From the NCBI GenBank assembly GCA_964561215.1, contig CAZLOS010000012.1:1-64000 (forward strand): a stretch of 64,000 nucleotides of DNA, read 5' to 3'. The stretch comes from JAJFUV01 sp964561215 (GTDB lineage: Bacteria; Acidobacteriota; Terriglobia; Bryobacterales; Bryobacteraceae). The translations under genes were made by a program, and so were the position numbers. Shown one piece after another: positions 9,627-18,213 of the stretch; position 1 is the stretch's first letter; each line of letters opens with the position of its first letter. Below the pieces are notes generated by a model that was not told the origin of the DNA, did no database searches, and worked only from the letters and a program-made list of their open reading frames with translations.

Positions 9627-10184
9627 TTATCTTTCCGCCTGTCCCAGTATCCATTCCGACGCTTCGGCCAGGGACGTTGCCGTGAAATCGGGAGCCGTCC
9701 GCACGCTTTCGTCGCCATCGCCTGCGATCAGCACCGTGCGGCAACCGGCGCGGCGTCCGGCCTCTATGTCGCGCCAGCGGTCGCCGACCAGGTAACTCCG
9801 CCTGAGATTGATTCCCAGTTCCTTGGCCGCTTCCAGGATCATTCCCGGCTTGGGCTTGCGGCAGTCGCACTCATCCTGGTCGTCGTGGGGGCACACCTTG
9901 ACGCTGTGGATCCGCAATCGTTCGCTCAGCCAGCGGTTGATCTCACCGAGAGATTCGGGCTTCTGTATTCCGCGTGCGATTTCCGGTTGGTTGGTGACCA
10001 TCACCAGGACGTAACCCGCCGCCCGCAAGGTGCTGCATCCCCGTTCCACACCCACCATCATCTCGACCTCGGCCAGCGTCCTCGGCGAGGTGTGCTTGCC
10101 CCTGCGCACAATGGTGCGGTTCAGAACGCCGTCGCGATCGAGAAACACCGCGCGGCCAAAACGATCGTCGGTTTCTTCCCTCAC
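9627..10184 (-). CDS. HAD-IIIA phosphatase, GmhB-like (heptose bisphosphate phosphatase family)
   Basis: A 185-residue HAD phosphatase. Motif I is AVFLDRDGVLN, motif II lies in VMVTNQPEIARG, the zinc-binding loop appears as CPHDDQDECDCRKPKPGM, and motif III/IV is YLVGDRWRDIEAGRRAGC. This set is that of D-glycero-D-manno-heptose-1,7-bisphosphate 7-phosphatase and the related histidinol-phosphatases. No ATG is available; GTG 10184, 5 bases after the upstream glycosyltransferase stop, gives the usual family length. Here it would make a heptose or other sugar-1-phosphate for the polymer. The other heptose genes (GmhA, HldE) are not in the window, so the exact substrate is uncertain. Confidence 0.87.
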   Translation of the reverse strand: MREETDDRFGRAVFLDRDGVLNRTIVRRGKHTSPRTLAEVEMMVGVERGCSTLRAAGYVLVMVTNQPEIARGIQKPESLGEINRWLSERLRIHSVKVCPHDDQDECDCRKPKPGMILEAAKELGINLRRSYLVGDRWRDIEAGRRAGCRTVLIAGDGDESVRTAPDFTATSLAEASEWILGQAER

Positions 10185-10189
10185 GGGAC

Positions 10190-11482
10190 CTATCGTGCGA
10201 CGCGAGAACCGTTCAAGATCGCCTGTGCGGCGCCGGCCAGCGGGGCGGGACGAAAATCCGTGCCAAGATCGGCGCCGATCTCCTCGTACCTGTGGCTGAG
10301 GGTTTGTATTACGCGTAGAAGCGTGGAGAACAGCGCGAACTGGATACCCGTCAACAGGCAGAGCGCGCTGCCCAACAGCCAGAACCAGAGCCGCGTGATC
10401 TCCCAGCCGTGGAGAGCCAGGACCAGGCTGAGCGCGCCGACGCCGGCGCCAAACGCCGCCAGCGTGGCCGCGATCCACCCGAAATTCTGTTCCACCGAAG
10501 CACCCAGGGCTTTCACAACCAGGCTGGGTTGACGGATTGGTCCGGGATGAAAAAGCGAAACCAGATAATTGGAGGCGATGCCGAGAGAAAGTGTGCTCAC
10601 GCCGCCGACTGCCAGCACAAGACTGCTGTATGCCGCTGCCACGCCCCAGATCCCCAACTCAGCAATGCCGTTGAGGCGCGCCGCGACAAACAGCGCGCCA
10701 ATCACGCCCGCCACGCTCATCGCGCCAAAGCCAATCATCTCCATGATTCGCGCCGGGTTGTACTGCAGGACCGTCCAGATAATCGTGCCCAGGAAACGGA
10801 GGCCGTCCCGAACGACGCGCAGTTTCGATCGCCCCGTCCGCTCCGCGTAGGGTATGGGAAGCTCCACCACCGTCAGCTTCTCGTGCAGCGTCCGCGCACT
10901 CATCACCGGCGTGAAGTTCAGCCCGTCCGGTAATGGATACAGCTTCTCCAGGCAGTGCCGCCACAGAACGCGCATTCCGCTGGCCGGATCCTCTACGGGC
11001 GTGTCGCCGATCAGGCTCAACAGCGATGACCAGATCAGGTTCCCGATCCGCCGGATGAGCGGCATCTGGCTCTCTCCGCCCGACCTCCTGCTTCCGATGA
11101 CGACATCGGCGCGGCGCTCGACTGCGACCTCGCACAACTTTGCCAGGGACTCCGGCGGATAGGTGCCGTCAGCGTCCATGAACGCGAGCAGCGAGCCTGA
11201 TGCGTGGCTGAAGCCCGTCTTGATCGCGGCGCCGTATCCCTTGTTCACCCTGTGTCTGAACAACCGCACGCCGCGAGTCCGTTCGACGATTTCCGCCGTC
11301 GCGTCTTCGGACCCGTCATCCACGACAATCACTTCCAGTTCGCGGATCCCAATACGTTCGAGTTGTTCGCCCACAGCATGAAGGCGCTGTAGGATGGCGG
11401 CGATGCCGTCCTCCTCGTTTAAAGCTGGAATAACTACCGAGAGGACTGTTCCGGCAGCGCTGGTTTCAAGACCTCGTTCCAT
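10190..11482 (-). CDS. family 2 glycosyltransferase with C-terminal membrane segments (DPM1/GtrB-like)
   Basis: 430 residues. The GT-A domain starts with LSVVIPALNEEDGIAAILQ, followed by VIVVDDGSEDATAEIV, NKGYGAAIKTGF, FMDADGTYPPE (DxD) and VIGSRRSGGES, then PVEDPASGMRVLWR. The C-terminal 190 residues hold four or more hydrophobic segments. This is the layout of polyprenyl-phosphate glucosyl/mannosyl transferases (GtrB/DPM1). Such an enzyme would make the lipid-linked sugar donor used by GT-C transferases, and one is encoded further along this operon (2699-4066). It overlaps the acyltransferase gene upstream by 17 bases. The family is certain; the sugar is not. Confidence 0.92.
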   Translation of the reverse strand: MERGLETSAAGTVLSVVIPALNEEDGIAAILQRLHAVGEQLERIGIRELEVIVVDDGSEDATAEIVERTRGVRLFRHRVNKGYGAAIKTGFSHASGSLLAFMDADGTYPPESLAKLCEVAVERRADVVIGSRRSGGESQMPLIRRIGNLIWSSLLSLIGDTPVEDPASGMRVLWRHCLEKLYPLPDGLNFTPVMSARTLHEKLTVVELPIPYAERTGRSKLRVVRDGLRFLGTIIWTVLQYNPARIMEMIGFGAMSVAGVIGALFVAARLNGIAELGIWGVAAAYSSLVLAVGGVSTLSLGIASNYLVSLFHPGPIRQPSLVVKALGASVEQNFGWIAATLAAFGAGVGALSLVLALHGWEITRLWFWLLGSALCLLTGIQFALFSTLLRVIQTLSHRYEEIGADLGTDFRPAPLAGAAQAILNGSRVAR

Positions 11483-12233
11483 AAGGCTGCTCCTCGTAGT
11501 AGACTTCGCTGGGGGGATGAATCCGGTTGGTTTTGCCGATCTCCCTGATGACGCGCGCGGGAATTCCGGCGGCGACTGTGTATGGCGGCACGTCGCGTGT
11601 GACCACCGAACCGGCCGCGATCACGGATCCTTTGCCGATCGTCACGCCGTCCGTCACCACAGTTCCGGATCCGATCCAGACGTCGTCTTCCACCGTGATG
11701 CCCTGCGCCGTAATCCCTTGCTCGATGAAAGGCCGTCCTGGATCGTCGAACACATGGTTCACCGCCACGAGTTGAACCATCGGCGAGGTGTAAACCCGGT
11801 CGCCGATTCGCACACCGCCTTGGCCTCGTATGACGTTGTACTCGCCGATGAGGCTGTTCGACCCAATCCAGATGCCCGCGTGTGGCAAGCCGCGGAAGTT
11901 ATACACGTGCAGCACCGAGCCGTGCATGACCAGGGAATGCCTACCCACCGTTATGCCATTCGGGCACGCGTGCATATAAACGCCCTGGTCGATGTAGGCG
12001 CCCTCGTCCAGGGTGATGTTGCCGGCGAACCGGATCCTCACTCCCCGTTCGATCGCGGCCAGTCCGTTCATCCTGAGAATCGAACGGTAGGCGAGCGCGC
12101 GGCACCCGATGCCTGCCAGCGTGGGGACCCAGCCGAATACCCCCAGGACGCCCTGCTCCCAGACGTATCGTAGCGGGCTGGACGCCTGGCGCTGGACATA
12201 CAGGCGCGCGCCATCTAGTGTTTTCGAGAACAC
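11466..12233 (-). CDS. left-handed beta-helix acyltransferase (WcaF/Maa-like)
   Basis: 255 residues with hexapeptide repeats across most of the length, for example GVRIGDRVYTSPMVQLVAVN, ITVEDDVWIGSGTVVTDGV and IGKGSVIAAGSVVTRDVP, and the family signature near PYTVAAGIPARVIREIG. The active-site His candidate is in LVAVNHVFDDP. These enzymes O- or N-acetylate sugars, often exopolysaccharide residues, as trimers in the cytosol. Start GTG 12233; no better in-frame start precedes it. It overlaps the downstream GT2 gene by 17 bases. It probably supplies acetyl groups to the polymer repeat. Confidence 0.9.
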   Translation of the reverse strand: MFSKTLDGARLYVQRQASSPLRYVWEQGVLGVFGWVPTLAGIGCRALAYRSILRMNGLAAIERGVRIRFAGNITLDEGAYIDQGVYMHACPNGITVGRHSLVMHGSVLHVYNFRGLPHAGIWIGSNSLIGEYNVIRGQGGVRIGDRVYTSPMVQLVAVNHVFDDPGRPFIEQGITAQGITVEDDVWIGSGTVVTDGVTIGKGSVIAAGSVVTRDVPPYTVAAGIPARVIREIGKTNRIHPPSEVYYEEQPYGTRS

Positions 12234-12267
12234 GGTTCGCAGATTTGAGCTGAACTTCGGAACTGCT

Positions 12268-14481
12268 CTAGCCCTTGTGGTAGTAACGGTGGTAATAGGT
12301 CGACTCCGGGTCTTCGCCGCCCGTGCCGTTCAGGACGATTCCCAGGATGTTGGCGCCGGCACTTTCCAGCAGATTCCTGGCTCGAACTACGAGGTTGTTG
12401 GTGGTGTGCCGCGCTCTGACCACCAAAACCACGCCGTCGGCCCTGGCTGCCAGCACGCGAGCGTCGGAGACGGCCAGCACCGGAGGAGTATCCAGCACTA
12501 TGAAACGATAGCCGGCCTCCGAACTCATGTCTTTCAGGAACACACGCATTCGTTCCGAGTTGAACAGAGCCACGGGATTCGGCGGTTGCGGTCCGGCGCT
12601 GATGAAGAAAAGGTTGTCGTTGTCGGTTTCCTGGGCCGTGGGAAGATGCGGCATATGGCCGGAGAGAAACAGGCTGAGCCCGGCCTCCATATTCGATGAG
12701 AAGGCTCTCGACAACATCGGATTCCTCATGTCCGCTTCAACCAGAAGAGTTCGGGCGCCTGCGTCGGCAAGCGCCCGCGCCATGTGGTTGGCGATGGTGC
12801 TCTTGCCTTCGGAAGGGGTCGCCGAGGTGATTACGATCACCCGAAGTTCCCGGTCCGATTGAGAGAGCAGAAGTGAGGTGCAAATGCCACGTATGGCTTC
12901 CGCCATCTCTGGCCGAAGCGGTGGCCCGAAGCCGGCCGTCTTGCCTGGAAGGCGTGGAGACGAGATGCCACTGGAGCCCGCGCGCACCACCGCCCTGGCG
13001 GGATTGCTCTTGAGCCACAGAAAGCCGCGGGCCGAACCGCCGGATGTGATCGACTTGCACAATGGTACGGAACCAAGTCCCGGAAGGCCCACTAATCGCT
13101 CGGCCTCCGCAAGGTTCGAAATCGACCGGTCCCAAAAGCCTACCAGCAGCGTCACGCATGCGCCCAACGCCAACCCCAACACCGATGCCAGGCCGACATT
13201 CTGCCAGATCTGAGGACTCGCCACATTGGGATCGGCCCGTCCCGGCTCAAGAATCTGGATATTCCCGAACTCGAAGCCTCCCAGCACGCCGGTTTGTTTC
13301 AAGCGCTCCAACAGACCTTCGTAGAGCTTCTGGTTCACCTCCGCCTCGCGTCGCAGGATGTTGTACTGGATGGATGCACTGTCCAGCCTGTCCACGAGCC
13401 CCCTCTGCTGCGTCATCGATTCCTTCAGCATGGACAGCCGGCGTTGTACCGTCTGGAAATCCAACTGCCCCTGCTCCACGGCTCGCTGCAATGTGGCGGT
13501 CTGCTCACCGTCCAATTGAGTCCTCGCCATGTTCAGCTCGGTCCGCTTTCCTCTGACGGCGGGCCACTGCTCCCCATACGTCGTCCGCAAGCTGACAAGT
13601 TCGTTCTCCAGTTGAAGAACCCGATTGATGAGGTTCGTTATGGCGGGTGTGACTAACCGATCCGGAAAGCTCTTCGTGGAGGCACGCTGGAGCGCTTCCA
13701 GTCGGGTTTTCGCCTGTATAAGTTCCGTCTCGACTTGCGCGATCTCGCTGTCCAATATCGTCAACTTCTTCTGGGCCAGGCCGCTCTGTCCCGGTTCCGG
13801 CTTCACGATGTTTTCGCGCTGGGCGTAGGTCACCAATTGTTTCTCGGAAGCCTGTACTCCCATCTCCAGGGTCTTCAGTTCCTTCCGCAGTGACTCGCGG
13901 GCCTTTTCCCGGGTCTCCTGGCGTGACTCGAAATGCTGCTTGATGTACTCCTCGGTGAACAGATTCACTACTCGGGTGGCGGTCTCGGGTTTCGGCGCCA
14001 GGTAACTGAGGTTGTAGAGTTGGCTGTTGGGAATTCTTTTGACTTCGAGCCGCTCCGCCAAGTGGCCGGCCTCCGCAACCAGCGTGCCGTCCGCCGGGTC
14101 CGCTGTCAGCCTCTTTGCAACCCGCTCCTTGAGGCTCGGGCTTCTCAGCAGTTGATCCTGCGTCGCCATGTAAGTCTCGAAATACACCCCGCTGCGGTTG
14201 TCCGCGATGTCGCGATATGGGAGAACCTGAACCGACTCGGGGTTGATCTGAATCACGGCGGATGCCCTGTAAAGCGGTGTGGCTAAATAGGAACCGATGA
14301 TTACCGGAATCAGGACCAGCAGCATGATGGCGAGGATTTGCAGCTTCTTGTGAAACAGCGACTCGACGAGTTGGCGGACATCCAGCGCTTCATTCTGGAT
14401 TTCGTTCTCCCGCCGCTGCTGCCGCCACGGACTGACCGCCTGGCTCGCCGCCAAACTCCTCGACAAAGTTAGATCATTCAT
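12268..14481 (-). CDS. polysaccharide chain-length/tyrosine autokinase (Wzz-BY kinase fusion, Wzc-like)
   Basis: About 737 residues. After a short cytosolic start comes a Wzz domain with the first membrane helix (ILAIMLLVLIPVIIGSYLA), a long periplasmic coiled-coil region (roughly residues 150-420), and a second helix near VGLASVLGLALGACVTLLVG. The C-terminal BY-kinase has Walker A SATPSEGKST (near residue 560), Walker A' LLVEADMRNP and Walker B FIVLDTPP. It ends in a tyrosine cluster, STYYHRYYHKG, the autophosphorylation tail. It controls polymer length and export. ATG 14481 with GAGAGG upstream is chosen over an extension to 14583 that would run into the NusG-like gene. No Wza-type outer-membrane partner is in the window. 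Confidence 0.95.
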   Translation of the reverse strand: MNDLTLSRSLAASQAVSPWRQQRRENEIQNEALDVRQLVESLFHKKLQILAIMLLVLIPVIIGSYLATPLYRASAVIQINPESVQVLPYRDIADNRSGVYFETYMATQDQLLRSPSLKERVAKRLTADPADGTLVAEAGHLAERLEVKRIPNSQLYNLSYLAPKPETATRVVNLFTEEYIKQHFESRQETREKARESLRKELKTLEMGVQASEKQLVTYAQRENIVKPEPGQSGLAQKKLTILDSEIAQVETELIQAKTRLEALQRASTKSFPDRLVTPAITNLINRVLQLENELVSLRTTYGEQWPAVRGKRTELNMARTQLDGEQTATLQRAVEQGQLDFQTVQRRLSMLKESMTQQRGLVDRLDSASIQYNILRREAEVNQKLYEGLLERLKQTGVLGGFEFGNIQILEPGRADPNVASPQIWQNVGLASVLGLALGACVTLLVGFWDRSISNLAEAERLVGLPGLGSVPLCKSITSGGSARGFLWLKSNPARAVVRAGSSGISSPRLPGKTAGFGPPLRPEMAEAIRGICTSLLLSQSDRELRVIVITSATPSEGKSTIANHMARALADAGARTLLVEADMRNPMLSRAFSSNMEAGLSLFLSGHMPHLPTAQETDNDNLFFISAGPQPPNPVALFNSERMRVFLKDMSSEAGYRFIVLDTPPVLAVSDARVLAARADGVVLVVRARHTTNNLVVRARNLLESAGANILGIVLNGTGGEDPESTYYHRYYHKG

Positions 14482-14533
14482 AGCGCCTCTCACATCGCCT
14501 CGGCCTGCTGCCAACCAGTAGGCGCACCGGGCT

Positions 14534-15097
14534 TTATTGTTGATAATTGAACGCTTCCGCCGTACGACCGGTGGCCGTCGCACGGCTCGCGGGGGAGCAG
14601 GGGAGCACCCAGCGGCGGTCGATCTCGACAGCCACGGACCGCTGCAAGAGTTGAACCGAAACGACCAGCCGGTCCACGCCCTTCATCCTCAGCAGGATGC
14701 CCTCGACACCATAGAAGGGCCCCGTTTCGATGCGCACCAGATGACCGGTCTGCAGGAACGGCCAGGGTTCAGCGCCGCACTCGCGGCTAGTTACCGTCTT
14801 GACGGCCATGATTTCAGACTCCGAAATCGCGCACGGGGTCTTTCCGATCCCCACGACGCGATCTACCCATGTTGTTGTCAGTATCGGAAGGCGGTTGTTT
14901 ACATCGAAACGGCAGAACAGGTATCCCGGAAACAGGGGCAGTTCCACGTCCCGGTTCTTCCCGGACCAAGTCCGTCTTGCACGGAACAGGGGCAACAAGG
15001 TGTCGTATCCCTTGTCGCTGAGTGAGCGAGCCACCGATTTCTCCCGGCGGGGTCGAACATGCAATGCAAACCAGTTCTGGGGGGATGTTTCGCTCAT
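14534..15097 (-). CDS. NusG-family specialised elongation factor (UpxY/LoaP/RfaH-like)
   Basis: 187 residues. The NGN domain begins NWFALHVRPRREKSVARSL and includes LFPGYLFCRFDV and WVDRVVGIGKTP; the C-terminal KOW domain includes LQTGHLVRIETGPFYGVEG. This is the two-domain plan of NusG paralogs that travel with RNA polymerase and prevent early termination in long polysaccharide operons. ATG 15097 with GAGG about 9 bases upstream is preferred over a TTG eight codons earlier. It is the first gene of the operon, 52 bases before the autokinase, which fits an autogenous operon-specific antiterminator. It is not the housekeeping nusG, since no secE or ribosomal protein genes adjoin. Confidence 0.92.
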   Translation of the reverse strand: MSETSPQNWFALHVRPRREKSVARSLSDKGYDTLLPLFRARRTWSGKNRDVELPLFPGYLFCRFDVNNRLPILTTTWVDRVVGIGKTPCAISESEIMAVKTVTSRECGAEPWPFLQTGHLVRIETGPFYGVEGILLRMKGVDRLVVSVQLLQRSVAVEIDRRWVLPCSPASRATATGRTAEAFNYQQ

Positions 15098-15486
15098 TTC
15101 AGTGCGCCTCAACGAAACCAAGAACTTCTTTATTTTCCATACCTTGCATTGAACTCCCGCAGGATTCTGCGCAAGCTGCCGCCCTTAGGAGTCACCCTGC
15201 AGGGCTCCCAGGTTAGATCCGTGCGCCAACGTTGCCCACTCCCATAGCAGTTCGCAGGCCAAGCACTAACCTTAAGAAAGTAAAAGGACGCGATGAGCTT
15301 GTACCGCCGTTCTCAGCCGAAGAGTGGGAACAAAGGAAAATCTTTTGCCATCCACTCGACACTGCAAATCAGGCTGGCCGGCGCCGGTCAAGAAACGGTT
15401 TGCACTGAAAAATGGATAAAGGTGAGGATCTCTTGTTGTATAGTCGAGATGAAAACCGTCCGCGGCAAGCCTTGGGGGCCGAAACC
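15098..15486. other. divergent intergenic region between the polysaccharide operon and the glycosidase gene
   Basis: 389 bases without a convincing gene. It must hold the promoter and leader of the 15-kb minus-strand operon and the promoter of the plus-strand glycosidase. A TATAGT hexamer at 15439-15444 could be a -10 element for the glycosidase if translation starts at 15487, but no good -35 sits at the right distance. A hairpin-forming inverted repeat lies at 15188-15208. Confidence 0.5.
15188..15208. promoter_or_regulatory. inverted repeat in the polysaccharide operon leader
   Basis: GGAG-TCA-CCCTGCAGGG-CTCC: a 10-base perfect palindrome flanked by a 4-base complementary pair with three unpaired bases on one side. 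It lies about 90 bases upstream of the NusG-like start. It could be a protein-binding site or a leader hairpin where the NusG-like factor is recruited. This is inference only. Confidence 0.3.
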
Positions 15487-18084
15487 ATGTACTGGGATCA
15501 CAAGCGGCTACGATTTCTCTCTGGGACCGGCAGTGGCCTTCTTATCCTGCTCCTGCAGTCTCCGTCCATTCACGCGGCCGCATCCGCCGCGACGCTGGCC
15601 GGTCCCGGCGCCGGTCTGAGCATAGTCTTTATCTCCGACAATACAGCTTCCTATCCCACTCAGACAGTGCCTCGATACGCGAAGTTCGAGGCGACCTTCG
15701 ACGTCAGGAACACCGTGGCCGGCAACCTGCAGTTGCCCTACGACGCCAATCCCCCCAGCGGCATCGAACCTAATAAGTACCCGTTTCACAACGGGATATC
15801 CGTGGACGTGTTGTTCTCGACGGACAACTTTGTCACGACTTACTCCCAGCCTGCTTTCCCATACCAGTCCTATGACGATCAGGCGAAAACGACACCCGAT
15901 GGGCGAACCCGCGAGTGGCACTACCCCACCGGCGATGTGGTCTGGAAGGTGCGTTTTGCTCCCCACGTTACTGGAGCCTGGCAATACAAGATCGTGGCCC
16001 GCGATGCCGGCGGGTCGGCGGAATCCGCCGTCTTCACTTTCACTGTCTCCCCGTCCAGCAATAAGGGCTTCATCAGGGTCAGCGCGAAAGATTCCCGCTA
16101 CTTCGAGTTTGACGACGGAAGCCCTTTCATTCCACTCGGCTTGAACGACACGTTGCACCTCGATGAGCCCGCGCGAGCGACGGAACCGATCTATAAGACC
16201 TACGCCGCGAACGGGATCAACCTCCTGCGCGTCTGGGCGAGCAGTCTGCACGGTTCGGCGTGGCTTGAATGGATAGGCGGCCGGAATGTTTACGACGGAT
16301 ATCTTCCCAGATCTGGCCTGGAGGCGTTCCGGGATCCGGCCAACGACAAAGCTCAGCTCACACAGGTTGTGGAATACGATGGCCCGAACCTCCAATCAGC
16401 CTGGTATGATGCGTGCCGGTTCCAGTTCTGGGATAATCCCGAGTCGGTTAAACCCAGCACCACTTACAAATTACGTATCACCTACCGCGGAGAAGGCCTC
16501 GCCGGGCCGAGGGTGTCTGGCCAGTTGAAATACGGGCTGGTTGGAAAGATCAGCAATGAGTGGCTGTCCAACTGCTACGAACCCGGCACGGGAACCGTGA
16601 TCACGAATTATGGGCAGAACACGTCCGGCTGGGCTACTCTCGAGGGAACGTGGCAATCCGGCAGCAACTACTTCCTGCCGAAGGTCTATCTTGGCCTTGA
16701 AAACGTCACCCAGGGTAGAGCGCTCATAGACTCCGTATCCTTGCGCGAGGACTTGGGCAATGGCCAGTTCGGACCGGAGGTCATCAATCAGCCCTCGATG
16801 CAGTACGACCTCTATTCTGCGCAGGAACCGTCGTACTCGCTGGACAAGATCGTGGCCCTGGCGGAGCAGTCCGGCATCTACTTGAAAATGGTGCTTGAGG
16901 ACAAGTCCGACACGACTTACCAGAAGATGGACGACGACGGAACGTATGTGCTGGGCGGTGAACAGGACAACCTGGACGGCTTCTACGGGCTGGGGCGAAA
17001 ACTGAACCGCGCGAAGTGGATCCACCAGGCATGGTGGCGTTATGTGCAGGCGCGCTGGGGATACTCGCCAAGCATTCATTCCTGGGAGTTGACCAACGAA
17101 GGAGACCCGTGGCTGACATCCCACTACGAATTGGATGATGAAATGGGTAAGTTCATGCACTGTACGGTCTTCGGAGTCGCCGCCGCTGCGGGTGATGCGC
17201 AGAAGTGCACCTACAGGCACCCCGCGAGCCACTTGGTCACCACGTCGCTCTGGACGTCTTTTCCGGCGCTGCAGTTTTGGAAGAATGGCGCCTACCCGAA
17301 TGTCGACTACGCCGATCTGCACGCTTATATCAGCACAAGCGACGTCGGCATCGCCGAAGACGGACTGAGAAAGATGCAATGGGATTCGGCCTACTACCAT
17401 CTCGGCCACAGCAAGGAAATCGGAGGTTGGGAGCTGGGAAAACCTGCGATGAGAGGCGAAGCGGGCATCGATTCACTTACATCGCAGACCGAGCAGCCGG
17501 ATCTGTCCAAAGACACACAGGGGATCTGGCTTCATAAGCTACTTTGGTCTACGTTGGATTCTGGAGCGATGCCGGAACTCTACTGGTGGCGAGACAACAT
17601 CGAGAACAATCCCGGCCCCGACGGGGTTCAGGGACTCTATGAAGTGTTCCGGCCGCTTTCCAAGCTCATGCTCGGAATCCCAATCAATAACGGTAACTAT
17701 GCCGCGGCATCCGTCACAACCTCCTCGGTGGCTCTGCGCGTGGTGGGACAGCAAGACTCCCTGAAGGGCAACGCGCATCTGTGGCTTGATAATTCGGCCC
17801 ACACATGGAAGAACGTGGTTGATAACGCGATTATCCAGCCCATCACCGGATCCGTTTCCATCGCCGGCATGCCGGAGGGGTCGTATACCGTCACGTGGTT
17901 TGACACGTACAGCGGAGCCACCTCCACGAAGACGGTCGCGTCAAACGGTCGTACCGTCACGCTTCCGCTCAGTAACCTGACGAGGGATATCGCCGTCAAG
18001 ATTGAAAGGCAAGCGCCAACTTCTCCGCGTCCGTTGAGAGTACCAAACGTACCGGAACGTCCAGACGTTCTGATACCAAGGTAG
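15487..18084 (+). CDS. secreted clan GH-A glycoside hydrolase with N-terminal DUF5060-like domain
   Basis: About 865 residues. A signal peptide (hydrophobic FLSGTGSGLLILLLQ) follows the start; an in-frame ATG at 15412 would put 25 polar residues before it. Residues about 50-190 form a DUF5060-like beta-sandwich. A TIM barrel starts near FEFDDGSPFIPLGLNDT, with general acid/base Glu538 in TNEGD and nucleophile Glu658 in RGEAG, as in GH5-like clan GH-A enzymes. A carbohydrate-binding-like insert lies between the first barrel strands (around residues 300-420), and an Ig-like domain closes the protein. It sits divergently next to the polysaccharide operon and may trim or release that polymer, or digest plant or microbial glycans. 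GH family number not assigned. Confidence 0.8.
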   Translation: MYWDHKRLRFLSGTGSGLLILLLQSPSIHAAASAATLAGPGAGLSIVFISDNTASYPTQTVPRYAKFEATFDVRNTVAGNLQLPYDANPPSGIEPNKYPFHNGISVDVLFSTDNFVTTYSQPAFPYQSYDDQAKTTPDGRTREWHYPTGDVVWKVRFAPHVTGAWQYKIVARDAGGSAESAVFTFTVSPSSNKGFIRVSAKDSRYFEFDDGSPFIPLGLNDTLHLDEPARATEPIYKTYAANGINLLRVWASSLHGSAWLEWIGGRNVYDGYLPRSGLEAFRDPANDKAQLTQVVEYDGPNLQSAWYDACRFQFWDNPESVKPSTTYKLRITYRGEGLAGPRVSGQLKYGLVGKISNEWLSNCYEPGTGTVITNYGQNTSGWATLEGTWQSGSNYFLPKVYLGLENVTQGRALIDSVSLREDLGNGQFGPEVINQPSMQYDLYSAQEPSYSLDKIVALAEQSGIYLKMVLEDKSDTTYQKMDDDGTYVLGGEQDNLDGFYGLGRKLNRAKWIHQAWWRYVQARWGYSPSIHSWELTNEGDPWLTSHYELDDEMGKFMHCTVFGVAAAAGDAQKCTYRHPASHLVTTSLWTSFPALQFWKNGAYPNVDYADLHAYISTSDVGIAEDGLRKMQWDSAYYHLGHSKEIGGWELGKPAMRGEAGIDSLTSQTEQPDLSKDTQGIWLHKLLWSTLDSGAMPELYWWRDNIENNPGPDGVQGLYEVFRPLSKLMLGIPINNGNYAAASVTTSSVALRVVGQQDSLKGNAHLWLDNSAHTWKNVVDNAIIQPITGSVSIAGMPEGSYTVTWFDTYSGATSTKTVASNGRTVTLPLSNLTRDIAVKIERQAPTSPRPLRVPNVPERPDVLIPR

Positions 18085-18213
18085 TCTCGAGGGCATGGTC
18101 AACAGTGAGGCCTCCGTTTCATCAGAGGATGCGCATCGCGAGGCAATGCCTCTGGCTTAGTACAGCGCGTTTCGAGCAGCACCGCGGAAACTTTGGATGT
18201 CGTGAGTAACAGA

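Noticed and set aside
9620..9718. 33-residue N-terminal extension of the operon radical SAM protein
   Set aside because: It would overlap the end of the HAD phosphatase gene; ATG 9619 sits right after that stop.
14482..14583. 34-residue extension of the tyrosine autokinase
   Set aside because: It overlaps the NusG-like gene, and ATG 14481 has a good ribosome site (GAGAGG).
15098..15486. Clear sigma-70 promoters for the polysaccharide operon
   Set aside because: Several partial hexamers exist but none with both boxes at correct spacing, so no specific promoter is claimed.
15293..15619. A 108-residue plus-strand frame with AAAAGGA upstream, overlapping the start of the glycosidase gene
   Set aside because: The product is low in hydrophobic pattern and without motifs, and two-thirds overlap the glycosidase signal peptide region in another frame.
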